A model generated the notes under the pieces. It saw only the letters and a list, made by a program, of their open reading frames with translations. It had not been told where the DNA came from and ran no database searches. 64,000 bases of DNA from Empedobacter brevis_A (GTDB taxonomy: Bacteria > Bacteroidota > Bacteroidia > Flavobacteriales > Weeksellaceae). Of this stretch, positions 50,251-59,529 are shown in pieces (the stretch's first letter is position 1; every line of letters starts with the position of its first letter). Location of the stretch: contig NZ_CBCPHV010000005.1 of assembly GCF_965118635.1 (NCBI RefSeq), positions 186,001-250,000 on the forward strand, written 5' to 3'. The translations under genes and the position numbers were made by a program.

Positions 50251-50850
50251 ATGAAAAAATTTCAAACCATCTTATCAGTTTCAATCGCTGCTATTTTGAC
50301 AAGTTTTGTATTATATAGTTGCGAAGACGATGATATTTGTACCGATGAAGGCGAAGTACCTCGTATGGTTGTAGATATGTATTACAACATTGATAAAACT
50401 ACGAAATTAGAAGATACTATTTTCTATTGGGCTTATGTTTTAAAAGATTCTATCCCAACTGGAACAAATAAAGATACAATATTAATTGATCAAGGATCTG
50501 TAAATATGAAATCTTCTTTTGCTGCTCCAATTCGTAATAATAAGAAAAAAGAAATCTATTATACCGTTGCAAGAGGAAGAGATGTTCCAATTACAGACGA
50601 TAACAATAAAGTTATACGAACAATTTATGCAAAAAGAGATCGTTTGATTCTTAAGTATGATACAATTGGCAATTCATATACTTCTAAAGCTTGTGGTTTT
50701 GGATTAACTTTCGAAGGAGTCGATGTAGAATTGGTTAGAAAAACTGGAAGTGGAGCTGGAAATTGGATAAAAAATATAGAAACTGTAAATACTGAAATAA
50801 AAGATGGTTCGACAACTGTTATTAAGCTTTTTGCTGACGAACGCAACTAG
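50251..50850 (+). CDS. DUF6452 family lipoprotein
   Basis: A 199-residue protein with a lipoprotein-like signal (SFVLYSC, possible lipidated Cys24) followed by EDDDICTDEGEVPRMVVDMYYN. This is DUF6452, a Bacteroidota family of unknown function. The mature part is beta-rich. It follows rlmD by 16 bases and overlaps the DUF6048 gene by 47 bases, a conserved gene pair in the phylum. It is probably at the outer membrane inner face or periplasm. Confidence 0.8.
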   Translation: MKKFQTILSVSIAAILTSFVLYSCEDDDICTDEGEVPRMVVDMYYNIDKTTKLEDTIFYWAYVLKDSIPTGTNKDTILIDQGSVNMKSSFAAPIRNNKKKEIYYTVARGRDVPITDDNNKVIRTIYAKRDRLILKYDTIGNSYTSKACGFGLTFEGVDVELVRKTGSGAGNWIKNIETVNTEIKDGSTTVIKLFADERN

Positions 50851-51490
50851 TTTTGCATTTGGTCAAGAAAATAAAACTGATTCGACGAAGGTTTCGGTTA
50901 CAGATTCTATTCCAAAGAAAAAACACCATGATATTTTTATCGGTGTAGATGTTTTCAATCCAATTGTTTCTGCTTTCAACGATAAAAAAGGAGTTAGTGC
51001 TTATGCTTCTTATCAAATCAATAATAAGTGGCATGCTGTTGTAGAAGCTGGTTTTGAAAAAAATAAATTCAATGAAATCAATTGGAATGTTGATGTAGAT
51101 GGTGTTTTTGCAAAACTTGGAGCAAATTGGTTTGTTACGCAAGATGTAGAAAATCAATCGAACGGAATTTACATTGGTGGACGAATTGCGTATTCTAAAT
51201 ATTCGCAAACCATCAATAGTTATCCGATTAGAGATTTACAATCGAATGAGATTATCAATAGAGGAAGTTTGCCAAAAGCAAATGTAAGTAGTTATTGGAT
51301 AGAAGCTGTTGTTGGAGGACGTGTAGAGATTTTCAAGAATTTTTATGGTGAATTAGCTTTGCATCCTGCAGCTTATATTGGAGGTAAAAAAGATCAGGGA
51401 ATAGATCCTTTGGTTATTCCTGGTTACGGAAAATATAGTGGACCTTTCAATATGCCTGTTTTTTGGGGAATTTCTTATAAGATAAAGTAA
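50804..51490 (+). CDS. DUF6048 family outer-membrane beta-barrel-like protein
   Basis: A 228-residue protein with a signal peptide (1-20, ending FAFG). The mature part has alternating beta strands (FIGVDVFNPIVSAFNDKKGVSAYASYQINNKWHAVVEAGFEKNKF, ...NGIYIGGRIAYSKY), like a small outer-membrane beta-barrel, ending WGISYKIK. DUF6048 is the usual partner of DUF6452. Its start lies 47 bases inside the preceding gene in another frame; the ATG at 50804 gives a good signal peptide. Confidence 0.82.
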   Translation: MVRQLLLSFLLTNATSFAFGQENKTDSTKVSVTDSIPKKKHHDIFIGVDVFNPIVSAFNDKKGVSAYASYQINNKWHAVVEAGFEKNKFNEINWNVDVDGVFAKLGANWFVTQDVENQSNGIYIGGRIAYSKYSQTINSYPIRDLQSNEIINRGSLPKANVSSYWIEAVVGGRVEIFKNFYGELALHPAAYIGGKKDQGIDPLVIPGYGKYSGPFNMPVFWGISYKIK

Positions 51491-51526
51491 GGTTAATTAT
51501 AGGTCAAAATTAAGAATAGAATATAT

Positions 51527-51560
51527 AAAAAAAGGAACTCAAATTTGAGTTCCTTTTTTT
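51527..51560. terminator. Perfect 34-bp palindromic terminator (DUF6048 / lon)
   Basis: Left half AAAAAAAGGAACTCAAA pairs exactly with the right half; it separates convergent genes. Confidence 0.88.
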
Positions 51561-51579
51561 GCTTTGAGAAAATTTCAGA

Positions 51580-54018
51580 TTAATCCAAAACCTTTGCTCC
51601 TTTTACTTTTTGATTTGTTAAAGCAATTTCTAGAACTTCTTTCATTTCTTTTACAAAATGAAAAGTCATTCCTTTTATATATTCTTCTTTTATTTCTTCA
51701 ATATCTTTTCGGTTATCTTCGCACAAAATAATTTCTTTGATATTTGCACGTTTCGCAGCCAAAATTTTCTCTTTAATTCCGCCAACTGGCAAGACTTTTC
51801 CACGAAGTGTAATTTCTCCTGTCATTGCTAATTTAGCTTTCACTTTACGTTGTGTAAAAGACGAAACCAAAGATGTCAACATTGTAATTCCGGCAGATGG
51901 ACCATCTTTTGGCGTTGCTCCTTCTGGCACGTGAATATGAACTTTATAATTTTCGAAAACTTCTGGTTTGATACCTAATTCGTCCGCATGTGCTTTGATA
52001 TATTCTAATGCAATTGTCGCAGATTCTTTCATTACCGTTCCAAGATTTCCTGTAATCGAAAGTCCACCATTCTTCGCTTTAGATAAAATAGATTCGATAA
52101 ATAAAATATCTCCTCCAACACTTGTCCAAGCTAAACCAACTACAACTCCAGGAACTTCATTGTTCTCATATTGATCTGGTATAATAGAAGGTCCTAAGAT
52201 TTTCGAAATATCTTCGATAGAATATTTAGCATTAAATTCTTCTTCCAATGCAATATGTTTTGCTGCAGAACGAACCAATTTAGCTACTTTCTGATTCAAT
52301 TTACGAACTCCAGATTCGCGCGTATAACCTGTAATTAAATATTCAATTTCTTTTTTACCTAATACAACATCTTTCTCTTTTAAACCATGTTCTGTTAATT
52401 GTTTTGGTAAAAGATGACGTTTTACAATTTCAGATTTCTCTTCTATTGTGTAACCTGCAATATTAATCATCTCCATACGATCTCGCAATGGACTTGGAAT
52501 ATCGCCAATATTATTGGCTGTTGCAACGAAAAATACTTTCGATAAATCGTATCCGATTTCTAAGAAATTATCATAGAAAGTCGAGTTTTGTTCCGGATCT
52601 AAAACTTCTAACATTGCTGATGAAGGATCTCCATGCGCACTTGCTGTCATTTTATCAATCTCATCTAAAACAAAAACAGGATTCGAAGATTCTGCTTTTT
52701 TTATTGATTGTAAAATACGTCCTGGCATCGCACCGATATATGTTTTACGGTGCCCACGAATTTCTGATTCGTCGTGCAATCCACCTAATGACATACGAAC
52801 ATATTTACGACCAATCGCTTCTGAAATAGATTTTCCCAACGATGTTTTTCCAACTCCCGGAGGTCCGTATAAACAAAGAATTGGCGAACGCATATCTCCT
52901 TTTAATTTCAATACTGCAAGATGTTCCAAAATACGTTCTTTCACATCTTCTAAACCATAATGATCATGATCTAAAATTTTCTTCGCATGTTTGATATCAA
53001 AGTTATCTTTCGTCAAAACATTCCAAGGTAAATCCAGCATAAATTCTAGATAATTTCGCTGAATATTATGTTCAGGCATTTGTGGATTTAGACGAGAAAG
53101 ACGATTAATTTCTTTATCAAAATGATTAGCAACTTCTTCACTCCAATTTTTTGTTAGCGCACGTTTGCGCATTTCATTAATTTCTTCTTCTGTCGAATTT
53201 CCTCCTAACTCTTCTTGAATTGATTTGATTTGTTGATTTAAGAAATATTCTTTTTGTTGTTGATCTAATTCTTTACGAACTTTATTCTGAATCGTATTCT
53301 TTAATTCTAATTTTTGCAACTCAACATTCATAAAACGCATTACTTCCATTGCACGAAGTTTCATATCAGAAATTTCTAACAACAATTGTTTTTCGTCTAA
53401 GCTTAATGTTAAATTAGAGGCTACAAAATTGATTAAAAATGTATTACTTTCGATGCTTTTTATAGCTCCTGCAGCTTCTGAAGGCAACATTGGGTTTTCT
53501 TCTACAATCTGAAAAGCTAAATCACGAATTGAATCAATGATAATTGGATATTCTTTATTGCGAGAAGTTGGGACTTTTTCTGATAAAATTTCTACTTCTG
53601 CTTTAAAATATGGATCATCAGTAACAAATTCTTTAATTTTAAAACGTTTCATTCCTTGTAAAATCACCGTGATGTTTCCATCAGGCAATTTTATCATTCG
53701 CATAATTTTTGCAACTGTACCAACTGTGTATAAATCGTCTTTTGTTGGATCTTCTACTGCAATTTCTTTCTGTGAAAGCACACCAATAATGCGATCTTCT
53801 TTATACGCTTGTGTTAAAAGTTGGATAGATTTATCTCTACCTGCTGTAATTGGTGCAACTACGCCAGGAAATAAAACAGTATTTCTTAAAGATAAGATAG
53901 GCAATACTGAAGAAATATCTTGCTTATTCAGCTTGCTTTCTTCGTCTTTACTCATCAAAGGAATTAATTCGATTTCTTCTTCCATTACTTGTGCTAATGA
54001 CAAATTGTCTATGTTCAT
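51580..54018 (-). CDS. lon: ATP-dependent protease Lon
   Basis: An 812-residue Lon protease (LonA type): N-terminal domain (PILSLRNTVLFPGVVAPI), helical middle, AAA+ domain with Walker A GPPGVGKTS (385-393) and FVLDEIDKM, and protease domain with the Ser-Lys dyad Ser708 (PKDGPSAGIT) and Lys751 (GGIKEKILAA). It degrades damaged and regulatory proteins in the cytoplasm. It is transcribed alone. A possible sigma-54 promoter lies 122 bases before the start, and a hairpin 23 bases before it. Confidence 0.98.
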   Translation of the reverse strand: MNIDNLSLAQVMEEEIELIPLMSKDEESKLNKQDISSVLPILSLRNTVLFPGVVAPITAGRDKSIQLLTQAYKEDRIIGVLSQKEIAVEDPTKDDLYTVGTVAKIMRMIKLPDGNITVILQGMKRFKIKEFVTDDPYFKAEVEILSEKVPTSRNKEYPIIIDSIRDLAFQIVEENPMLPSEAAGAIKSIESNTFLINFVASNLTLSLDEKQLLLEISDMKLRAMEVMRFMNVELQKLELKNTIQNKVRKELDQQQKEYFLNQQIKSIQEELGGNSTEEEINEMRKRALTKNWSEEVANHFDKEINRLSRLNPQMPEHNIQRNYLEFMLDLPWNVLTKDNFDIKHAKKILDHDHYGLEDVKERILEHLAVLKLKGDMRSPILCLYGPPGVGKTSLGKSISEAIGRKYVRMSLGGLHDESEIRGHRKTYIGAMPGRILQSIKKAESSNPVFVLDEIDKMTASAHGDPSSAMLEVLDPEQNSTFYDNFLEIGYDLSKVFFVATANNIGDIPSPLRDRMEMINIAGYTIEEKSEIVKRHLLPKQLTEHGLKEKDVVLGKKEIEYLITGYTRESGVRKLNQKVAKLVRSAAKHIALEEEFNAKYSIEDISKILGPSIIPDQYENNEVPGVVVGLAWTSVGGDILFIESILSKAKNGGLSITGNLGTVMKESATIALEYIKAHADELGIKPEVFENYKVHIHVPEGATPKDGPSAGITMLTSLVSSFTQRKVKAKLAMTGEITLRGKVLPVGGIKEKILAAKRANIKEIILCEDNRKDIEEIKEEYIKGMTFHFVKEMKEVLEIALTNQKVKGAKVLD

Positions 54019-54040
54019 AATTTTTTTGTACGTTCAATGT

Positions 54041-54065
54041 GTCAGTAAAACTATTTTTAACTGAC
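54041..54065. promoter_or_regulatory. Hairpin in the lon leader
   Basis: GTCAGT and ACTGAC with A/T-rich inner sequence that can pair almost fully; 23 bases before the lon start. Operator or mRNA hairpin. Confidence 0.35.
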
Positions 54066-54140
54066 GAAAGCTTTTCATAACATCAAAATGAATGTGATAT
54101 TCTTCTCGTTTAAAGCTATTGGAAAAGCAACTATAAATAA

Positions 54141-54156
54141 GACAAACCTTGTGCCA
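54141..54156 (-). promoter_or_regulatory. Sigma-54-like promoter upstream of lon
   Basis: On the minus strand TGGCACAAGGTTTGTC matches TGGCAC-n5-TTGC with a single mismatch (T for C). It is the only such site I saw in an intergenic region. Confidence 0.4.
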
Positions 54157-54237
54157 ATTAAATAATTTGTCAGTTTTTCAATAAGGCTTTGTTATGTGAA
54201 TGAGGAAAATTAAAAATGAAATTTCTATTAAATAAAA

Positions 54238-54258
54238 AAATCGGGATTTACCCGATTT
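54238..54258 (-). terminator. bshA terminator
   Basis: AAATCGGG and CCCGATTT form an 8-bp stem, with a run of T residues on the minus strand. The bshA stop codon (54248-54250) is in the loop. Confidence 0.8.
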
Positions 54259-55384
54259 TAGATTTTGCAATAACTTTACGATAAAGTTCTTCGTATTTTG
54301 GAAGAATATTCGTTTTATCAAATCGTATTGCTTGTTCTTTTGCTTGATGACTAACCTCTGCTAAGCGCTTATCATCTTCTAAGATATAAATTGCCTTTTG
54401 TGCCATCATTTCGACATCTCCAACTGGACAAACAAATCCTGTAACACCATTTATATTAACTTCTGGAAGTCCGCCTGCATTTGAGGAAACAACCGGAACA
54501 CTTGCTGCCATTGCTTCGAGTGCTGCTAAACCAAAGCTTTCTTGTTCGGATGGTAAAAGGAATAAATCGGCTGCTTTGAGAACATCATTCAAATCATTTA
54601 CCATTCCAAGACTTTTCACTTTATCTTGAATTCCTAAATCTTGAATCATTTGATCAGCCATTTCCCATTCTGGTCCTTCGCCAGCAATAACCAATTTAGA
54701 TGGAATTTCTTTCTGAATTAAATAAAATGTTTTAATTACATCTTCTATACGTTTTACTTTTCTCAAATTCGAAGTATGTAAAATAATTTTCTCGTCTGGT
54801 TGAGCAAAATTATCTCGACAACACACACATTTTTCTGGAAGATATTGTTCGTTATCTATAAAATTCGGCACAACTTCTATTTCATTTGTAATGTCGAAAG
54901 CACAAAGCGTATCTTGTTTTAAACTTTCGGAAACTGATGTTACAGCATCCGATTCATTGATCGAAAATTCTACTGCTGTTTTATATACCGGATGTTTTCC
55001 AACCAACGTAATATCTGTTCCGTGCAAAGTTGTTACAATTGGTAATTTATATCCTTTTCTCGCCAACATTTGCTTCGTAAAATATGCTGCATATGCATGC
55101 GGAATAGCATAATGTACATGCACCAAATCCAGCTCATAAAGCAAAACTTTATCATATAAAATTGTACTTAACGCCAAATCGTATGGTTGATATTGAAACA
55201 AAGGATATGTTTCGACATGAATTCGATGAAAGTATATATTTGATAATTTAATGTTTAATCTCGCAGGAACATTTGTGCTAAAAAAATGTATTTCATGCCC
55301 TTTTTCCGCTAAATCCATTCCCAGTTCTGTTGCCACAATTCCACTTCCTCCGTAAGTTGGATAGCATACAATTCCTATTTTCAT
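54248..55384 (-). CDS. bshA: N-acetyl-alpha-D-glucosaminyl L-malate synthase (bacillithiol)
   Basis: A 378-residue GT4-family glycosyltransferase: MKIGIVCYPTYGGSGIVATELG at the start (BshA hallmark), VHVHYAIPHAYAA, VTTLHGTDIT, FVPNFIDN-like VVPNFIDNEQY, and the donor site SEQESFGLAALEAMA. It joins L-malate to GlcNAc from UDP-GlcNAc, the first step of bacillithiol synthesis. It is cytoplasmic. bshB and bshC are not in the window. Its last codons lie inside its own terminator hairpin. Confidence 0.93.
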   Translation of the reverse strand: MKIGIVCYPTYGGSGIVATELGMDLAEKGHEIHFFSTNVPARLNIKLSNIYFHRIHVETYPLFQYQPYDLALSTILYDKVLLYELDLVHVHYAIPHAYAAYFTKQMLARKGYKLPIVTTLHGTDITLVGKHPVYKTAVEFSINESDAVTSVSESLKQDTLCAFDITNEIEVVPNFIDNEQYLPEKCVCCRDNFAQPDEKIILHTSNLRKVKRIEDVIKTFYLIQKEIPSKLVIAGEGPEWEMADQMIQDLGIQDKVKSLGMVNDLNDVLKAADLFLLPSEQESFGLAALEAMAASVPVVSSNAGGLPEVNINGVTGFVCPVGDVEMMAQKAIYILEDDKRLAEVSHQAKEQAIRFDKTNILPKYEELYRKVIAKSKIG

Positions 55385-55407
55385 TTGCGATTCTTATTTA
55401 GACAAAT

Positions 55408-56490
55408 TTAAGGCAAAATTGCATCATAAATTACTTGTCGAATATTTTCTCGTACTTTTTTAATGGAAAGATAATTTGGCTCAACAGTTTCATTCACTCG
55501 ATTGGAAAGAAAAATATAAATCAAATTATATTTAGGATCTGCCCAAACCATTGTTCCTGTAAAACCTGTGTGCCCGAAACTTTCGGCTGATGGACCAACT
55601 TTCGAAACTGATTTTATTTTATCAAAACCTGCACCACGATAATTTCCTTTGAATTGTTGTTTGGTAAATTCTGCTATAGTTTCTGGTTTCAAATAAACCT
55701 CATCACCATATTCACCTCCATTCAAATACATTTGCATCAATTTTGCTAAATCAATAGAATTTGAAAACAAACCTGCATGACCTGCAATTCCGCCTAACAT
55801 TGCTGCACCTTGATCGTGAACGAAACCATGAATTAATTGATTTCTATAAGTTTTATCGTATTCAGTAGGAATAATATCTTCTAAACTAAATTTTTCCTTC
55901 GGATTGAAAGTTGTGCGATACATTCCCAATGATTGATAAAATTTTTCTTGAGTCAATTGATTCAAATCTTTCCCAAAATCATTTTCTAATTTTTTCTTGA
56001 AAATATAATAACCCAAATCTGAATATGCATAAGATTTATGTCCAAGTTGAGATTTATAAATATCCTCGTAAATTGTATCTTTTATAGAATTAATAATATA
56101 AATATTATCTGTAACTTTTATTTGATGTTCTTCGTCTTGTTTTCTCGAATAGAAATCTAAATATAATCGTGCATTTTTTACATTTACGGTTTCATTATAA
56201 AAACCAATCCAAGGTTTTAAACCAGCTTGATGCGCTAAAACTTCTCTAATTTTTAATATAGATTTATTCGAGTTTTTAGCATCCGAATCAATTTCTCCGA
56301 GCGTTTGTTCGAGGTTTAATTTTCCTTCATTTACCTCCAACATCAACAAAGGTAACGTCGCCGCTACCTTTGTTACAGAAGCGACATCATATAAATCTGT
56401 CCACTTCACTTTTTTTGAAGAATTTTTATCTTGCGTTCCAAAGCTTTTATCATACACAATTTTACCATCTTTTGCTACCAAAATTTGCAT
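55408..56490 (-). CDS. Serine beta-lactamase-like domain (3' part of a split gene)
   Basis: A 360-residue class C beta-lactamase/D-aminopeptidase-like domain: SVTK (Ser38, Lys41), YSDLGYYI (Tyr of the YxN-like motif) and HTGFTG (the KTG box variant). The ATG at 56490 is internal: the frame continues upstream through EIDKLAEEAIANHYTPGMQ to the A9 tract at 56548-56556. With one more A it would join the GH3 reading frame. In relatives these two parts form one protein of about 970 residues. It lacks its own signal peptide, as expected for a C-terminal part. Confidence 0.8.
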   Translation of the reverse strand: MQILVAKDGKIVYDKSFGTQDKNSSKKVKWTDLYDVASVTKVAATLPLLMLEVNEGKLNLEQTLGEIDSDAKNSNKSILKIREVLAHQAGLKPWIGFYNETVNVKNARLYLDFYSRKQDEEHQIKVTDNIYIINSIKDTIYEDIYKSQLGHKSYAYSDLGYYIFKKKLENDFGKDLNQLTQEKFYQSLGMYRTTFNPKEKFSLEDIIPTEYDKTYRNQLIHGFVHDQGAAMLGGIAGHAGLFSNSIDLAKLMQMYLNGGEYGDEVYLKPETIAEFTKQQFKGNYRGAGFDKIKSVSKVGPSAESFGHTGFTGTMVWADPKYNLIYIFLSNRVNETVEPNYLSIKKVRENIRQVIYDAILP

Positions 56491-56540
56491 TCCAGGTGTG
56501 TAATGATTTGCAATTGCTTCTTCAGCAAGTTTATCAATTT

Positions 56541-58289
56541 CTAAAAGTTTTTTTTTCCTAAATTCACATTTTCAGGAGAAGTAAATCCCAAACGTTTGAT
56601 CTGTTTTATTTCAATTCCTTTTCCCTCTTTCAAATTTTCATTAATATCTACAGGTAAAATTCCGTCAACATCAATTGCGCCAAAAATAACTTGTGCCGCT
56701 GCTATTTGCGCATCTTTGGTATTTTGATAATGAATTGTAACAGCATCTATATTTGATAAATCTAAATCTTTCAAACCATAAGGGCTTGTAAATAATGAAA
56801 AGATTTTCTTTTTGTTTTTTGGTAATGCTTTTAAAATTGCTTTTGAATTTTCTGATAATTTATATGGTTTATAAACCGTTTCATTCGATAAAAATGCACC
56901 CGAAATAATTACATCATAATCATTCAATAAATTGACTTGATTTGGATTTGTAATTTTCACCAATTCTACATTTGTATATTTTTGTAAATGTGTCAAAAAT
57001 TGCTCATAATCAGTTTGTTCAAGTGGAACGAATGCGATTTTTTGATTCAATTTTTTAATTGGTAAAACTTTGTGTTCATTCTTTACAACTGTCGAAGCTT
57101 TCTCGAAAATCTTAGTTGTAAGAGCCAAATTTTCAGCAGAGTTTAAATCTTCTAAAACATTTACCGGATTTAATGTTTTAACTTCATTCAAACCTGTGAT
57201 ATATTTCGCCATCAAGATTTTCTTTACACTTTCTTCTAAACGTGCTTCAGAAATTTGACCTTTGTTTATCGCATCAATTATTTTTTGTTTACCAACATGT
57301 ACATTTTGTGAAAATAATAAAATATCATTTCCTGCTATAAATGCTCTATAATCAACATCTCCAGGAGGAAACATTTTTGCAACACCATCCATATTCAATG
57401 CATCTGTAATCACAATTCCTTTGAACTGTAATTCTCCTTTCAAATAATCTGTAATGATTTTTTTAGATAAAGTAGATGGAATTTTTGGATCTGGCTCCAA
57501 AGCCGGAACATTAAGATGCGCAACCATTATTGATTGTACACCAGCTTCAATCATTTTTTTAAAAGGTGCAATATGATATTTTTCTAAATCTAATTTATTA
57601 TCTGGAATTAAAGGCAAAACTTTGTGCGAATCTTGGTCTGTATTTCCATGTCCAGGAAAGTGTTTTGCTGAAGACAAAACATTTTGCTCACGCATTCCTT
57701 CCATGTAAGCAATTCCTTTTTCTGCTACACGATTTGGATTTGAACCAAAAGAACGATTTCCAATAATTGGATTATTCGGATTTACATTAACATCAATCGA
57801 TGGTGAAAAATTGAACTGAACTCCAACTCTGTTTGCTTGTAAACCAATTTGTTTCCCAACTTGATATACTAATTTATTCTCGCGCAAAGCTCCAAGTGTC
57901 ATATTCCAAGGAAAACGTTCCACTCCTTTTAATCGCATTGCTAATCCCCATTCTGCATCCATTCCAATCAACAATGGAATTTTAGAAATTGATTGAAATT
58001 TATTTGTCAATTCTATTTGATGAGCTGCTTGATCTTGCATAAAAATCAAACCACCGATGTGTTCTTCTTGAATTAATTTTAAAATTTCATTTTCATGTGC
58101 TGCATCTCTATTTGAGTAAGCTGCAACTATAAATAACTGACCAACTTTCTCTTCTAAAGACATTGAATTGTACTTTTCATCAACCCATTTCATTTGGATA
58201 GAATCTTTATACAATGGAGAAATTTGTTGTGCTTTAGAGGCAATAGGTAAAATAATTATTAAGAATATGTATGATATTATTTTTTTCAT
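56541..58289 (-). CDS. GH3 beta-N-acetylglucosaminidase-like domain (5' part of a split gene)
   Basis: A 582-residue protein from the ATG at 58289 (MKKIISYIFLIIILPIASKAQQ, a signal peptide). It has the GH3 NagZ-like features SSAKHFPGHGNTDQDSHKVLPLI and TDALNMDGV (nucleophile Asp), GLIFMQDQAAHQIELTNKFQS and NPIIGNRSFG. It probably acts on peptidoglycan amino-sugar links or chitin fragments in the periplasm. The C-terminus (...VNLGKKNF) ends at the A9 tract; the lactamase domain follows in another frame. The longer frame to 58334 has no homologue support. Confidence 0.88.
   Translation of the reverse strand: MKKIISYIFLIIILPIASKAQQISPLYKDSIQMKWVDEKYNSMSLEEKVGQLFIVAAYSNRDAAHENEILKLIQEEHIGGLIFMQDQAAHQIELTNKFQSISKIPLLIGMDAEWGLAMRLKGVERFPWNMTLGALRENKLVYQVGKQIGLQANRVGVQFNFSPSIDVNVNPNNPIIGNRSFGSNPNRVAEKGIAYMEGMREQNVLSSAKHFPGHGNTDQDSHKVLPLIPDNKLDLEKYHIAPFKKMIEAGVQSIMVAHLNVPALEPDPKIPSTLSKKIITDYLKGELQFKGIVITDALNMDGVAKMFPPGDVDYRAFIAGNDILLFSQNVHVGKQKIIDAINKGQISEARLEESVKKILMAKYITGLNEVKTLNPVNVLEDLNSAENLALTTKIFEKASTVVKNEHKVLPIKKLNQKIAFVPLEQTDYEQFLTHLQKYTNVELVKITNPNQVNLLNDYDVIISGAFLSNETVYKPYKLSENSKAILKALPKNKKKIFSLFTSPYGLKDLDLSNIDAVTIHYQNTKDAQIAAAQVIFGAIDVDGILPVDINENLKEGKGIEIKQIKRLGFTSPENVNLGKKNF
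56548..56556 (-). other. A9 tract that splits the GH3/beta-lactamase gene
   Basis: On the minus strand GG-A9-CTTTTAG: with nine A the GH3 frame ends KKNF-stop; with ten A it would continue KKKLLEIDKLAEEA into the lactamase frame. It is either a true frameshift, a sequencing error in a homopolymer, or a slippage site. Confidence 0.8.
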
Positions 58290-58400
58290 TCCAGAATAAA
58301 TTAATTTTGTATGTTTTTTCTTTTGTAGAGACATTTTTTAATAGGCTTAACTGTTAGGATTGGTAAATTTATAGTAAATTGTCAAATTAAATAAAATTAT

Positions 58401-59480
58401 ATGAGTATTTTCAGTGTTGTACAGGATAGTATGCTAAATCATCCTGGACTAATAGCTGTTTTTGGAGTCGCAGTAATTATTATGTTGCTGTTGGATTTAG
58501 GTGTTTTTAATAAAAATGCGCATGCTGTTTCGAATAAAGAAGCACTTACTTGGACAATCGTTTGGATCTCCTTAGCAATGGTTTTTAGTGGAGTAATTTA
58601 TTTCGTATTCAAACAAGCTGATGGACATGCATTTGCATTAAATAAATTTTCACAATTCCAAGCTGCCTATTGGATAGAAAAAGCTTTATCTGTTGATAAT
58701 TTGTTTGTGTTTATACTTGTTTTTGGTTTCTTCAAAATTCCGAAAGAATATCAACACAAAGTACTTTTTTGGGGTATTTTAGGAGCACTTTTCTTTAGAG
58801 CAATCTTTATTTTTGCAGGAGTTGAATTAATTAAAATGACTTATTTACCAGCTTTTTCTATTGGAGATTGGCATTTTAATCTTGGTGAAGATGCCACACA
58901 TGCAAACTTTGAAGCCAAGCAATTCTTCAGACCAAATGTTGTATTAACGCTTTTTGGATTCTTTTTAATTGTTGCTGGAATAAAATCATGGAAATCAAGT
59001 GATGAAGATGAAAATCAAGATTTATCTCAAAATTTCGGTGTTAAATTGGTACATAAATTTTTCAAAGTCACACCAAACTTTGATGGCGATAAGTTCTTTA
59101 GCATTCAAAACGGAATAAGAATGGCTACACCGCTTTTTGTCGCTTTAATGGTAATTGAAGTAACAGATTTAGTTTTTGCTGTAGATAGCATTCCTGCTAT
59201 TTTTGCTGTTGCTCCAGACGATCCTTTTATTCTTTATTCTTCTAATATTTTTGCAATTTTAGGCTTACGTTCATTGTATTTCTTATTGGCAAACTCAATG
59301 GATAAATTCAATAAACTACATTATGGTTTAGCAATTATTTTGAGCTTTATCGGAATAAAAATGATTATCATGCCTTTCTATCATTTCGAATCAACAGTTT
59401 CTCTTTCTATAATTGGTGGCGTTTTACTAATCACAATTATTTGGTCGCTAATATCGAATAAATCCGAAATTTCTAAATAA
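58401..59480 (+). CDS. TerC/Alx-family membrane protein
   Basis: A 359-residue membrane protein with about nine helices. Conserved acidic residues in helices fit TerC: LLDLGVFNKNAHAVSNKEAL, AYWIEKALSVDNLFVFILVFGFFKIPKEYQHKVLFWGILGALFFRA, and EVTDLVFAVDSIPAIFAV. The length matches the Alx subgroup. The family exports manganese or calcium and helps tellurite resistance; metal export is the more likely role. It is monocistronic and has its own terminator. Confidence 0.92.
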   Translation: MSIFSVVQDSMLNHPGLIAVFGVAVIIMLLLDLGVFNKNAHAVSNKEALTWTIVWISLAMVFSGVIYFVFKQADGHAFALNKFSQFQAAYWIEKALSVDNLFVFILVFGFFKIPKEYQHKVLFWGILGALFFRAIFIFAGVELIKMTYLPAFSIGDWHFNLGEDATHANFEAKQFFRPNVVLTLFGFFLIVAGIKSWKSSDEDENQDLSQNFGVKLVHKFFKVTPNFDGDKFFSIQNGIRMATPLFVALMVIEVTDLVFAVDSIPAIFAVAPDDPFILYSSNIFAILGLRSLYFLLANSMDKFNKLHYGLAIILSFIGIKMIIMPFYHFESTVSLSIIGGVLLITIIWSLISNKSEISK

Positions 59481-59482
59481 AC

Positions 59483-59511
59483 AAAAAGGTCGCTCAATGA
59501 GCGACCTTTTT
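59483..59511. terminator. Convergent terminator (terC / cytochrome c)
   Basis: AAAAAGGTCGCTC and GAGCGACCTTTTT form a 13-bp stem with a 3-base loop. Confidence 0.9.
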
Positions 59512-59529
59512 TTATTCTATTTTATAATC

